64,000 nucleotides of DNA from Auanema rhodensis (GCA_964057225.1 OZ059898.1:13603767-13667766), one strand, 5' to 3'. Positions 1 to 13,481 are shown, numbered from the stretch's first letter. Numbers and translations are program-made. The notes: generated from the letters alone by a model not told the origin.

Positions 1-503
1 TAGATATCTATTTCCTTTGTTGATTTTGTGATCTTTATCTCATGTAATTATGACATTCTGTCTTATACTTAATTTTAGTCTATTACGATACGGAAACTAC
101 TTGACGGTGTAGTTGCTCAATGCTTCAAAATGCCTTATCTTTGTACATATTTTGTTATATTTCTAAATTTTTAAAAATATAAATCGATAGATTAGTTTTA
201 TATAGTTATCATCTACTTCAGGGTATTCAATTATGAATGCATTGTAATGGCCAATTCCTTACCATCTTTGTACATTTTGTGATGCTCTCTCAGATTTTGA
301 AAAAAATGTGTTATATGTATATATGAATGTATACATATATATATATATCTATATATCTATATCTATATATGTCATTCGCTTTATTTGTGCCGAATGGAAT
401 ATATAAATATTGAAGCTAATATTTTTGTTTTGTATCTGGGTAATGACCAAGACTTTATCAAATATGTGAGGATATCAATATCGATCCTTTTTTCGTATTA
501 AGA
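1..503. other. Intergenic, AT-rich
   Basis: No open frame or RNA gene is recognisable. A run of TA dinucleotides lies around 317-370. The start codon of the ERA-like gene follows at 504, so its promoter and any spliced-leader acceptor should be near the right end, but I see no strong TTTCAG directly before the ATG. Confidence 0.5.
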
Positions 504-2065
504 ATGAACTTAAAACTTACGGCTAGGCCCATAAGCACTATATGGAAACGCTATTTTTCAAAACAGGTTGCTTATTTCTTCAATTTACATAAGCAATTTT
601 GTAATTTACATTTAGAGAGCTTTAAATGTGGCTGTAATTGGTGCTCCAAATGTAGGCAAATCACTTTTAACTAATCAACTAGTGAGAGCGGCTGTATCTG
701 CTGTGAGTAGTAAGATGGACACTACTCAACAGGTTCGTAATCTTTAGACCTTCGAAACAGGATAAAGTTATATTTTGAGAATATTGAATGTGTTATTACG
801 GAGAGAGGAGTTCAATTGAGCATTGTTGATAGTCCTGGTACAATTGGTTTGGGACATGCAAAGAAGTTGATAGGACGTCGAGCAGATGATCGAATTTTAA
901 GTGATCCCGAGTTGGCTGTTAGCAGAGCAGACCATATACTTGTTTGTCAGGTGTGTTGACCATTAAGCGATTAAAGCATTAATAGTCGAATTGCAGGATG
1001 CTACTGCTATGGGTGACTATATACACCATAGAGTTATGCATATATTACATAGAAATTCCCATTTACCTTCATCATTAGTTTTAAATAAAGTAAGTTCTTA
1101 TACACATGAGCATTTAGAACAGATTCAATTTTTTAGGTTGATCTTGTAAAGGATAGAACACATTTATTAGAACTAACCAGGATATTAACAAATGGAACAG
1201 TAGGAGGACAAGCTATCAAAACGTCCCCTGTAAAGGTTAATAATTTTCATATTTGCAAAGAAATCACCCGTAAACTATCCAGATGGGTCGCCTTGGTTCA
1301 GTTAATACAGATTTAAAGCTACATGATGATATTGTTCAGAACATGGATGTGAAATGGCAGGAGAAATATCGGTATGGTGTATATCATATTACAATTGATC
1401 TTCTAAAAATCTAATATTTCAGCCATATCATTGGAAAACCAACACATAAAGTGCCATATTCTGATACGAAAAGGCTTTTCTTTGATATTCGAGGCTGGGG
1501 GAACTTCAATTCAGTGTTTTTCGGTAAAATCACCAAAAAGAGGAAGTGTCACTCCATTTTGATTTTACAGCCTCTGCTTTGACTGGTGAAGGAGTTGATG
1601 CTGTTCGTGATCACTTGATGTCGGTATCAGAGACAAGAGATTGGACAATGGATGAAATGACTGTCACAAACAAGGTTTTTTTGAAAATTGTTTCCTTCTA
1701 CCATTATTTTATTTTCTCCAGTCTCCCCAAGAGATTTGCCTGGAGTCTATAAGAGCAGCTCTTCTTGACAGCTTGCCAGGGGACGTTGCTTACCCATTGA
1801 AACCCAAAATAATTGAATGGAAAGAAGAAGGAGAGGTAAATCCTTTATTTTTCCATCATCTTCATTCCTATTTCTACAGGTTCTTCAAATTGTAGCTGAA
1901 ATTAATTGTAGAAAAGAACGAGAAGGCAAATTAGTTGTAGGTAAAGGAGGACAACGTATATCTGAGATTGGTCGTCGAGTTAATGATCATCTTCACTCTC
2001 TCTTTCAACGTCAACTTTTTGTACGACTTCTAGTAAAAGGTGATAAGAAACTCATAACTACATAA
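504..2065 (+). CDS. eral-1: ERA-like GTPase, probably mitochondrial (ERAL1 type)
   Basis: Complete 10-exon model of 378 aa: exons 504-566, 616-732, 780-950, 997-1089, 1137-1235, 1283-1371, 1423-1523, 1571-1674, 1722-1835, 1880-2065. All junctions keep frame and introns are 44-51 nt. The first 21 residues are basic and Ser/Thr-rich with no acidic residue, as in a mitochondrial presequence. G1 is GAPNVGKS (residues 30-37), G3 is DSPG (about 77-80), G4 is NKVD across the exon 4/5 junction, and a G5-like SAL follows in exon 8. The last exon is a KH domain with GKGG at its centre. Family knowledge: ERA proteins bind the 3' end of small-subunit rRNA through the KH domain and act in ribosome assembly; ERAL1 does this in mitochondria. 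Intron 2 ends in TTTTGAG rather than TTTTCAG. No close operon partner is visible. The symbol is by family resemblance, not proven orthology. Confidence 0.93.
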
Positions 2066-2069
2066 TTTT

Positions 2070-2075
2070 AATAAA
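2070..2075 (+). promoter_or_regulatory. Poly(A) signal of the ERA-like gene
   Basis: AATAAA begins 5 nt after the TAA stop of the ERA-like gene. It is a canonical hexamer in the expected place, implying a very short 3' UTR. Confidence 0.6.
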
Positions 2076-2219
2076 AATTCGTTAAAAGAACAGTTGTTAT
2101 CAACGGGTTATTCTAGCACTTTTTTACTCTTATTGTTACTTGTACATAATTTGTTATACATTCGTGAATGAATATTTTAAATGATGACGACTTTTGCTTA
2201 TGTTTTTTTTTATTTTACC

Positions 2220-2450
2220 GCCAGCTTACTAAATCTATGTCAAAAATACGATTCAAAAACAGCTACTGACGAGGCTTGATTGAAAACCATGGCAGTTCAC
2301 GTATACATCGCCCACGTGGCTCAATTCTTATTTTAATTATTTATTTCGCTAAGAGCGGTCGTTTAACGTCTGTGCGCTGAACAAGGTGGAGGAAGAAGGA
2401 AGAAAATAAAGCGGTTCTTTGAGAATTTTAAGAATATTTAGGTATGTAAT
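2220..2450 (+). promoter_or_regulatory. Possible promoter or first non-coding exon upstream of the channel gene
   Basis: A patch of more balanced composition inside AT-rich DNA. It carries a CACGTG box near 2314 and purine-rich sequence ending in a consensus-like splice donor (ATTTAG then GTATGT, about 2438-2447). The DNA from here to the channel gene is pyrimidine-rich on the + strand, as nematode intron or outron sequence tends to be. I infer that transcription of the 10.2-13.5 kb channel gene may start here. No transcript evidence is available. Confidence 0.25.
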
Positions 2451-5400
2451 GTACCACAAAATTAATAGATTTATTCATGACAAAGATATTTATTTTCTTA
2501 AGTTCTTAGTTTAGCCAAAATGGAAAATATTTCAAGCAATTTGTAACGCTACTGCATCAAAAGAAGGTATGTATTACAATTACTTAGCCTGTTATAAAAT
2601 CATACGGGTGCCAAGTACTACAGCAATTATAGCTAACATGTTATATTTTATGAGAAATAATAATATGATAGATATTCAATTATATATAATACCTTCTTTT
2701 ATTTTTTTCTATGCTCAATTTGAACAGGCACTCTAGAAGAACAGTGGCTTTTTGTATTTTTATTTTTGTGTTTTTCGCATGACCATCTAGATGCTCTTAA
2801 ATTTGGGTACAGATATGATGTAATAAGTTTTAAAATAATCTTCTTTTTCTTAAAGAATATAGCAACTAAACAATACTATAACGATTCTAATTCGTGCCAT
2901 ATGTGATTGTTTTTCTCGTTTCTCTTCAACGTATCGATGAACTCTTCGCTGTTCTCTTCATTTCATTCTCAATTAAATTTGAGCATGTTTTCAAAAATAT
3001 GAAGATTGCCATTCATGTAGGTTCAATTGAACGTTTTCGCAACATGCAAGCCCAAATCTTTACTCACTAACTGTTCTGTCTATGGAAGCGAATCTCTTGA
3101 GTGACTTGCAGCCAATTAAGTTTAAGAAAAAAGGCAGATCTCCCCGTATTTCAGTCTTATTTCATGATATGTAACAGTGCTACACCTCACACACGCATTC
3201 TGCATTAGTAAAGCCCAAATGTTATTATTTAGTGGTCTGTCCAGTTATTTTTGTGTATCTTCTTTATGCGAGACGTCCAGATGCATCTTCTCCTTTGCCT
3301 CATACACAGATCATATGGCCGTTGGCCTACTATTGGTTTCCGTTCATATGTCGTTCCTTTCTTAACTCGCCTCTTCATTGTTAGCACTCAATGTAGTTTG
3401 CAATATCAAGATAAAACGATATAGCACAGGGAATAGAACCTGGAAGTTGAAAACAACAACATTCATTTTGAATTTTCATTTTTCTTCTCAATTCAAATGT
3501 TTTTTATTGGCCTTTAATCATTTTTATTTCAACGGTTGTTTTTACTTCTGAATATATTTTTATTTATTTATTTCGTTTTCATACCTAGATGGACGCATTC
3601 TTGCTCTCGCACACTGCTAAAACATTGCTTTCGTACTTCTTGTGTTGAGTGAACATCATTACCTTTAAATTGTATTAGAATACTTGGCATCTATTCCAAA
3701 ATAAGATAGAAAAAGTCGAATTTTTTATGATCAAATTAGTTCTTAACGAAAAAAAAAACATTATTTTTCTCACTTCCTTTTTTTGTGAAACTTCATTGTG
3801 TGCCATGCAGCATAGAGAACAGCGGCGTTGACTTTTGAAGGAAATCCGCCTTACTCTATACATCAGTCAGTAATAGGGTGAATTCGCGGAACCAATTTCG
3901 CAGTTAGTTAACGTGAAATTTATTTGTTTTTATGTTTATTCTCTTAAATTCGCTAATAAAAATATCCTGGAATACTACGAAAACGCGTCTTGCTCACTTC
4001 GTTTGCCATCTTCTACCAGTTTGATGCCGTCTAGTTTTCATGCATTCAGACGATTAACTTATTCTTTTCTGGCGGAATCACTCAAAGATAATGCCAAATG
4101 CCGACAAAATAGGCACAAACAATACCCACATTTTAGCTTCTAACTTACTATTCGCCGTCTGAGACTATCTAATTATCAGAAACTTTTATCCATAACGTGC
4201 ATTAACTGCATATCTAATGAGGAATGCTATAAGATCTTGACCTGATATCGGCATGACTGATGAAGTCCAAAAGTCAGCGACCATCACGCCTTCTATATTT
4301 TGAGAAATTGGTCAATCTGATATTTGTGTCTTCTATATATGGATAGTTGGATAACGTAGTATTCTCTTGAGGGAGATGATGATTCCAGGTCATGATGTTG
4401 TCTCTGCAAATCATGTTGTTATTCCATCTGCAGTTGCATTATCTGTCTTAATCATATAAGCCATAAGCAGCTTCATTTTTCATGCTTCGTCAATGATCAT
4501 TAAATATGTTTTTTTGACTTCTATTTATCATGTTTAAGTTTGTTCTTATTCACATTTATTTAATTCACACCAAAACTTTGACATTTTTTCTATCAATTTG
4601 TCTTTTCTTTATCATCGGTTAGTGTTTCTCGATAGTTGCACGTTTAATTCACATTAATTTCATTTTTCAGTTGTGTTCATAACAAATTGTTTTCGCTCCT
4701 CCCTAAAATTTGTGCAAGTTTCATTTTCTATACTTTATTATCGTATATGTTATTATATTTAATATTGAAAAAAATTGAGATCCCAAGTAGGACTTAGTCG
4801 GCTATTTGCTTTTGAGTATTTCGATTACTCTAGAATAAATAGCAAATATTCAGAGGTTTTTCCGTGTTTTAATTTTTTTGTTTAATTCTCAGGAATTGCT
4901 TCTTTAAGTAACTTCTCGGTTCTTTTTTTCTCAGCTTAAGTTGTTTTTTTGCCCAGTCTTTCATCACATTTTCAACAGCTTGTCCGTTTTTTGAACGATG
5001 CCCTTGTTGATATGCTCTATAATGAAATATTAACGCCTAAGCGAACTTTACGCCATGGAGATGGTACAAACTTGAGTTACTCGATGTTTCCAATTTTTTC
5101 ACTTAGGACTGAAAAGTGAGTCAACTCCTCAAACTATGGAAACAACGAATAAACAGAGAAACATATAAGGATCAGTCGGATTTAAAATTGTCTCTTTTCT
5201 TCAATATTTCGACATGTAACAAATCTTCGTAACAGCTGTAAATAAATAACGCTCCTTTAAAGGTTTCTACTAATTTTATTTTTTTGTCTTGGCTTGATTT
5301 AGTTTGCTTTTTGATGAACAAAGCCATATTTCTAACATATTAGACAAATTTACAGGGTTACTGTATTCAAATTTTTGATCCATCTATATTTAAACACCTT

Positions 5401-8400
5401 ATTAAAGTTGTATTTTGTCTGTATTATGTGGTTGTCCATAGAGTGAGCACAAGTTAAGAGCAAATTGTTTCCTGCTTGTTTAGACGTACAATTATTTTTT
5501 CCTTCATTCTCCCTGGGATATGCATAATTCCTTTCCGGACTTACATTGTTTTACATGGTTAACTTTACAAATTCTATTTTGATTGTCTTCTATAAAAACT
5601 GTGTAAATAGTCAAATACATCCTTGTACATGAGTGTATGTATTACGTATTTTTTTGAACTTTCTCAAGTGAAAAGAATAAGAAGGGACTTATTTATGTAC
5701 TTTAAAGGTTGATGGTTACCTTCTTCCTTGTAATTCTCTATATAAGGTGGTTTTGCTTCCGGTATAGCCTGAGACGTTGTTTTGATTCTGTCATCTTCAT
5801 CTCTACATGTATATCCACACTTATACACACATATTCATACACAATTACACACACACACACATATCTAACTACACATTAACGATGTCCAGCTCATTTCTTT
5901 AATGACACTCATCATCAACATCTATACTTTCATCCGTGTATGTCCATGTTATAGTTTGTATAGTTTGTGTTATAACGGAACACACTTCTAATGGGTGTTT
6001 TCAATGTTGTTGTGAAGAAATCGCCATTTAACGTTCATAAGACATGCTTAATCAGAGAGTTGAAAAGTGTTACAGCGTTTGTGCTAGTTTCTCCTTTTCA
6101 GTCTGCGTGGGGGGCTGAGGCCTCCTTTTTCATTCCTTTCATCTCCTATTGTTTAAGCTTATATCCTATTTGTATGAAAAAACACTGCCAAATTTAGAAT
6201 CCAAGCGGAACCTTGTGTATTGTGACTAATTTCTCCTTTTTTTCTCATTCATCAATCAACGTTGTGTTTACAGTTTATTCGTTATCTAATTTTGATCTAT
6301 AATTATAGGCAAATGTATCAAATCCTTTCTTACTTTACTCAATTGCTCATTCAAATAACATAAGAACATAACCACTTCTCTTCCTTCTTGTCTGTTTACT
6401 GGTACACATCATCCACTTAATGAAAACTTTGTTTTTTTTGAAATAATAATATCCCTAAATGAATACTATCCTTAACTTGACCTCCCAATCGCTTCTTTGA
6501 CGCCTTATTTGTTATGAAACTATCGTGATTGATTGCACCTAGTGCTTTCAGAAACCAAGAATCATTTGATCGTCTAAAAAAGCCCTTTCCCCCTCACATT
6601 CACTCAGTTACCGTGAACATCTTCAACATATTTTATTTTACTACCTCGTTTTCAATTTCATATAAACTTTTGAGAGGGTGTTAAGTAGTTTGAAGATATT
6701 CTTATACTCAAGTTTCATTTTCATAAATATTTTGGAAAAGTTCACAACAGTCGGCTTGTCTTTGCTGTTATGTCATCGACTTAAAAATCTTTCCGTTTTT
6801 TGTCCAATATACCCGTATCTCTCTCTCTTCCTCTTTGCTTTTCTGTGGCAAGGTAGCTGACGTACTACTACTTCGGTGTGGTTCAGATGCCTATAAGGTT
6901 AACCAATAACAAAAACCATAGATGACGTTTAATCCAAGAGAAAATTTAAAGCTTGTTATTCCATTTTTTCATCTTTTATCGTTTAATATTGTCATCAAAT
7001 TTCATTTAGATTCTTCTAGTATATTGTATCTAGTATGTGCGTTCTGCAAACAACACCTAACACACTTTGCAATAGACATCAGATTTACTTTACAAAACGT
7101 TGACATCTGTGGTCTCATGTATGATCAAGCTTCTTCTGGCATTCTTCTCGAGTTGTCCTGAGTGTTGTCTTTCTCCTAGTTTTCTTTTTGCCGTTACTGA
7201 CACTTTTTTGGTCGCCATTTGATGTGCCTTTTTTTTCGGTTTTCTCAATTCCTAAGTTTCGCGTTGCTTCTGAACTTTATCCCTCTTTCATTCGCTCTGC
7301 TCATTCTTCTCGACTTCTGATTCTCCTTCGTTCCTTCTCTCTCGAAATCTGCTGTTTTCTGGATATTTGTTTACACATTATTCGTGTTTACCTCAAGAGT
7401 TTCATGCTTTATTGTTGCTTTACATACCTTTAGCTCATAAGTGAGTTTTAAACACGAAGCTAAAGTGTAAATCGTCATGAAACACCGAAAGTATCCAATA
7501 CTATTTGACGTTTTTTCCGGTTCAGAGGCATCGCTAGAGAGACATTTCAGATGCTAACCACTAGCATCCGAAGATCTCGCTCCATCTGTTCTTAAGCTTT
7601 TTCACTCCTGTTTTTAGCTTCTTGATTTGTGCCCTCGCTTAGAGATCCCGGATCTAATTCCATAAGCTGTTTTTCCAACTTTTCTCATCTTTATTGTTGT
7701 CCCCATTAAGAGCTGAAAACAGTGACTTTCATACCTAGCAGATTCCCATGCATTTCCATATTTTATTTTAAAACTTGGGCGTCTTCTCCTCCCTCTCTCT
7801 TTATCGGTCGCTGTCTCTCTTGCTCACTTTTCTCTTTTAATTTTATCCTTCGAACCCGTCATCTTCTTTAACAACTAACCTACTAAGCTACCTTTGCTCT
7901 TCATTTGTTTTCTTCAGCTTTCCTAGCCTTTGATTCATTTTAGCCAGTTCCACCTGATTTATGCATATGTTTTTTCTCATTGAACCCAAAGTTTGAAACA
8001 TTATGCTCAGTCAGGAACGTTGACAACAATGTCACCACGACATTTCTCATACTCCTCTGTTGTTGTCCTGATGTTTTCTTCTTAATTTCAGCTTATCACT
8101 CAAAACCTTCTCTTCAAGTTGCTGCCCGAAAATGACTGAACTTATTGAGTGAAGCAACTAGCTCCTCTCTCCTAACATCATTCATTTTGATTATTCACGC
8201 TGGATGGATTCCAGATGAAAAACCCATGGTTGTTGCTCAGATCAAGCTACAAGCCAAAGCGTAGCATCAGTGAATTTTTCATTTTTGCTGCTGTGCTCGC
8301 ATTCCAAAAATCTTTCTATTATGACTATTTTCATTTTTTTTAATAATTCATAAGTAATGTTCGCAAAAAAAAAATTTTGGATTTGTCTGCATCTCATTAG

Positions 8401-9086
8401 TTTTTCCAAATTCTTCTTTGAAAGCCACAAGGAACCACCTGTATTCATAATACCATTGGCACTTCTCTCTCTTCTTCAATCTTTCTCTCTTTCTCTTTGT
8501 ATCTCTGTATATCTCTCTCTTTTCTCTCTCTCTCTCTTTCTCTTCCCTTCCCTCCAATTCATCGAGGTACAAAATAAATATTTTCTTTTTTTTTCGTTTT
8601 GATTTATTTTTTTGAAATATATTATTTTAATATTGAATACATATAATGAAATTTTGTAAACACATTATGTTCATCTGTATTCAAATCTCGTTTTCAAAGC
8701 CCAATCGACTCTCAATACATGTTTATTTGTAGGCTTTAGTCTGTTTGAAAAATAATTTATTTCTAATTAATTGTTTCTATATCCTTTTTTGGTCAAATTA
8801 TGCTGTTTTATCATTAAATTTATTAGATTGTTACAGTTGTCATCTTAATTTACCTGCAGCATGTTTCAGCATCCTGATATTCTGCCTCTTCCAAATTGTC
8901 TCGAATTCAAGTATTTATCATCCTGTTTCCGGGTTTCAAATCAGATATTAGATGTTTAATCCAATTTTTTTTGTTTTCTTCTCTGAAGATTCCACATACA
9001 TCGAGTAATCCATATTCATACCAGCTTTCTCTGTTATTCCGAAGAAGAGAAGAAAATCATTTTTATAAGGACAACCTCTCCCCCTC

Positions 9087-9154
<68 letters not shown>

Positions 9155-10206
9155 TTTACATTTTTGGTTCTATTTTCGCTTTCAACGTCCACTTTCACCT
9201 TTGTTACATAGAACGGATTTTCTTTTAAATTTTTTTAAAAATCGTTTCCTGTAGCTCTCTTTATAACACCACTTGCCCCTGCCCTCTTAGTTGTCCTTTT
9301 CAGCTCTTGTTTTGTTCTTATTCGCTAACAATTCTTATGCTCATTATTTTTTTTCAATCTTCTTTCCATAATACCAGTGTTTCATGGCTCATCTTATTTT
9401 CTCCGAATCTCTTCTTCACATGTACATTCTCTCTCCTTCAACTTGTAATTCGACTATGAAGCATGAATCGGAAACAAACAAATTATAGGTTATATCATGC
9501 TTTCTAAGTGAACGTTCCTCCTTTCTCTTGTCTTTCTCTCTCCCTCTCTCTCCTTTTTTACGTTTTGTTCTTCACCTGGCTCCAACTATACAGATCATCC
9601 GTTGTCCACTTTCATAACCTATCACTTGTCTTTCACTTATTTTAGTAAACTTTGAATTTTCAGACGAAATATCCAGAAGCTAATTCTTCCGACGTTTTTT
9701 TCGCCGAAATAATTTCTTCGTCAGGCTTCAATAGAGCCTAAACTTTGTCACTTATAGCTTCATCCACTTGATTTAAGATCTTCAAATTCAAACCATCATG
9801 ACAATATGATGATATTGATCGTAAACCTCTTTTTGTAAGTTTCTATAATTTTTAAATTAAGTTTTATTTGTTTTTTAATCAAAAACAGCCCATTTATTCT
9901 ATTTACAATAAAATTACTTTTCATTTCCTCTCAAAGTTCAAGAATACTTTAGCCAATCCTATTATTTATCAACAAGATATTTCCTTTAAAATAAATATTT
10001 TGAACATTTATCTTGATTATTCATGTTTTTTTATTACAAATAAAGAGAAATATGAACAATATCATGTACTTCAAACGTTCAATATAACTTACAAACATAT
10101 GTTTTTTTGAATATTTAATCTGATTCACCAACATTCAACTTCAAATTTAATATGAAACTTGACACATTATCGATCATATTCACTTTTAATAATTATTTGA
10201 ATTTAG
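2451..10206. other. Long non-coding stretch, pyrimidine-rich on +
   Basis: No frame here looks like a real exon; open frames of 60-110 codons are low-complexity or random in character. The + strand is visibly T/C-rich, most strongly at 6400-9660. It includes interrupted (CT)n around 8463-8545 and a long pure (CT)n at about 9087-9151. The missing 5' exon(s) of the channel gene, including its signal peptide, should lie somewhere in this stretch or just before 10207, but I could not identify them. Confidence 0.5.
9087..9151 (+). repeat. (CT)n microsatellite
   Basis: About 65 bases of nearly pure CT dinucleotides, the longest tract in the upstream region of the channel gene. Confidence 0.9.
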
Positions 10207-13200
10207 ATTTCAATTCATACAAATTAGCTTTTCAATTTCGAAAATTGATACTCTGATCAATAATCTATCGAAAAAACCGCCAACTGATAATGGCAGTCAA
10301 CCTTTGGATGTTCGATTGGGCATGTATCTGGAAAGTCTGGGAAACTTTCGATCGACAGAGATGGTAATTTGAACTTGAAGAAGAGTACGATCTTATTTAA
10401 CATCATCTTCATTTTAGTCATTCGATGTTGATTTGTATGTTTACATGTCTTGGAAGGATCCTCGGTTAGCTCATAACCACACGGATTATGTTCTTGTTAG
10501 TGATGATGAGATCAGAAAGCAATTATGGTAAGTCCATCCAAATATCTTTTGTTGAAAATGGATAATGAAAGTTATTTAAATATCTGAAGAGAAAACGGAC
10601 AGAAAACACAGAGAGAAAGAAAAAGAGAGAGATAAAAAGAAGGTCGAAGCATTCCGGATATTCAGGAAAATCCTTAAAAACAAGAAGAAAATATAATTCT
10701 GTTCTTTCATACGAATAGCCTGTGTATTCTTTATTCTATCCTCATTATCCTATTCGTTAGAACTAATTTTTGGAGAAAAAACTTTTTTTTTTAGAAAATT
10801 GAATAAATTATAGCTTCGAACAGACACAAATATTCGATTAGATGTAATACGTATAGCTAACTTATGGCTTTTCAGGCTACCTGATTTATACTTTGCCAAT
10901 GCCCGTGAAGCTCATTTTCAAGAAGTTACTGTACCTAACTTCAGCATGTTCATATCTCCAGATGGAACTGTAGCATATTCTCTTCGATGTACATTGACCG
11001 TCGCTTGCAGCTTAGATCTTCGGTTTGTTATTGAATTCTAAATCGTTGAGCTGAGGAGACAAACAATTCTTTTTGCAAGTTTTATCAAGCTGATTTTTTC
11101 AGGTTTTATCCAATGGATTTACAAGTATGCTCCATACGTGTACTAAGCTGTAAGCTTTAAACTCATGAACTTATTCTTTATTCCGTTTTGTAATTCAGAT
11201 GCATACGTAGCTCGACAGATGAATGTAAGTTGGTTCAGCAGTAATCCAATACGTCACAATCCGGAAATTGGATTGCCGGAATTCGTGATAACAGACGTCG
11301 CCAAAGGCTACTGTAATGGTACTTATCGATATGCTCTGATGCCTGGATCTTACAAGATTGGTCAGTAAAGCAGATCTTCAACTTTATTTTAACTTTATGA
11401 TTAATGTTTCAGATGAATTCAGTTGTTTGGCTGGAAAAATGTATTTATCTAGATCAATTGGATATAATTTGGTTCAATCTTATATACCCACAGGATTAAT
11501 TGTTATGATTTCTTGGGTTTCGTTTTGGATTGATCGAAGAGGTTAAAATTTATTTAAAAAACTTCTTTATAAATTTATAAATTTCAGCTGTTCCCGCTCG
11601 AGTTACTTTAAGTTTCACAACTTTGGTGTCTTTAACAACTTTGGTATGTTGCTGTAATTATTTAAAAATATTGTTTTCTTCTTCAATATTTTGTTGATGA
11701 AAAAACATTTTTTTCAGGGTAATGGCCTTCGTTTTGGGTTGCCTCAAGTCAGTTATGCAAAAGCCATAGATCTTTGGTATGGAGGTAATGATCTAAACAT
11801 CAAAAAAAATTTAAAAAATAAAATTTCTTGCAGTTTGTATGTTATTTGTTTTCTGTGCTCTACTGGAATTCGCTATTATCAATAGTTATATGAGAAAATC
11901 GGAGAAGTTCGATCAAATCGCAAAGCGAGCTCAGAGCATCTTACAGGGCAGGAGAAGTACTTTAACACTTAATTATCAAAAATTAATTTTAAATTATGTT
12001 AAAGGTAGAGCAAGTCGGATAGATGTTCCTGAACTGGATGCAGCCCAACTTGATGAAATTATGGAAGAGAAAAAAAGCAATGGATTTAACTTTATTGATG
12101 AAACAGCTAGAGATGACATCACTCCGTCTAGTTATAAATGTTCGTTTTTTGCTTTAATTAGTTTTCGAAAACTTATTTATCTCAGTGTATTTATTGAATT
12201 ATTTATCAATTGTGTTATCTTCTTTAAAAAAATAAAATTAAAAACATTTAGTGTTGAAAAGGAATAAAATCAAATCGTCTCCTCGGTTTCCTGAACATCT
12301 TCGGACTGAATTCAAGCTCAGCACATTTGTGAAGAATGGCGATATTCGAGTGACTGATACAGGTTTTTAACTAAATAGCTTCTATAAGAACATCTTCATT
12401 GACACGGAAACTCTTTATAGTAATGCGAGAATCCATTGATTCAGCTCCACGTTCCTTATATGACAATGTATCGCCGTCATGGAGAGATTTGAAAAAATCT
12501 TTGTTAGCTGATGACTCTAGTAAAGAATCAGGTTTCTATACAAAGTATATGAATGCATAGTTATATTGAATACTATTTTCAGATGACGATCCTTGGGAAA
12601 TGATGCCAAAAAGCCGGCCGTCTGTTGCTTATGGCCTTGAGAGCGACAATCGAAAATTTTCTATTGATCCAGCTGCTGCTCAAAATTATGCACAGGTATA
12701 TATGCTGACTATATTTTTTCTTGACATAGCTCACCAACTTCCTTACTTATATAAGATGCCCCAAAATGAATTAGATGCAGAAAAAACAACCGCATTAGCG
12801 CTGAAACGGATACAAAATGAATTTTGAGCAAGCTGCCCACCCACACTACCAGCACTACTCCGTTGAACACTCAATAAGACTTCAAAACGCGGCACATTTG
12901 AACATGACATGAGCATTGACTCAGAAACTTCATTTTTGCAAAAAAACCTGTAATCACATAACTATCAGTAATTTCAAAAGTATGATGTAGTTGTATAGCT
13001 AGAATATAGTCAGTAACTGCTATAGTTATGTGAGTACTTTATGAGTACAAAAACAGAAGAATTAATTGAAAAAAGCAAAAATATTATTTAAAAAATTATA
13101 TTAATTATGTGCATAATCAGAATATATATATTTATATAATAGTATATATGGAATAGAAATATAATATACTATATGTATATAAAGACTAATATACAAGACA

Positions 13201-13481
13201 ATGATAAAAACGATTTTTAAATAGAATTTTCTTTTCTTTCCACCCCCACCCCGCCAAAAAAAAAATAAATACTATAGGCTTTTACTATATTTCTTCAATT
13301 TCAATTCAATTTTCAAATTTTTCAGATCTCTAAATCTTGCTCAAGATATGCATTGCGCATTGATAAGATGTGTCGTTATGGTTTTCCTTTAGTTTTTCTT
13401 GGTTGGAATATATGGTACTGGTGGTATTATCTTGTCTATAATCGATCATTTTGTCCAGATAATGCATGTGACCGTTATTAA
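10207..13481 (+). CDS. Cys-loop ligand-gated chloride-channel-type subunit, 5' incomplete
   Basis: Thirteen in-frame exons give about 556 residues: 10207-10363 (left boundary uncertain), 10418-10527, 10876-11022, 11103-11149, 11199-11360, 11413-11541, 11588-11643, 11718-11784, 11834-12139, 12252-12362, 12421-12531, 12583-12695, 13326-13481. The ligand-binding domain shows Wxx[13 protein letters not shown] and the 13-residue Cys-loop (C...FYPMDLQVC). A second Cys pair in the loop C region (GYCNGT ... FSC) resembles glycine- and glutamate-gated chloride receptors. M1 is [19 protein letters not shown]. The PAR motif before M2 marks anion selectivity. M3 contains [14 protein letters not shown] loop of about 200 residues precedes M4 ([21 protein letters not shown]), and the C-terminus is very short. 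The signal peptide exon is missing. The ligand cannot be read from sequence: a nematode GABA/glycine-like (GGR/LGC) or amine-gated member is most likely. M2 has Val at the 9' gate position. Confidence 0.9.
12696..13325 (+). other. Long intron with possible alternative 3' end
   Basis: Intron between the last loop exon and the M4 exon of the channel, much longer than the others in the gene. Its first 132 bases remain open in frame with the upstream exon and end at a TGA at 12825-12827. Retention would give a subunit lacking M4. The remainder is AT-rich with A-tracts and a C-rich patch near 13240. Confidence 0.4.

Noticed and set aside
733-760. Apparent frameshift in the ERA-like GTPase after the G1 region
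   Set aside because: Using acceptor 778-779 gives a normal 47-nt intron and restores the frame, so no break is needed.
8357-9228. Long open frames of Ser/Leu repeats (plus strand)
   Set aside because: They are translations of CT-rich microsatellite DNA with no splice context or protein features.
9868-10110. 80-codon ORF just upstream of the channel gene as its N-terminal exon
   Set aside because: No signal peptide and no usable donor linking it in frame to 10207; composition is random AT-rich.
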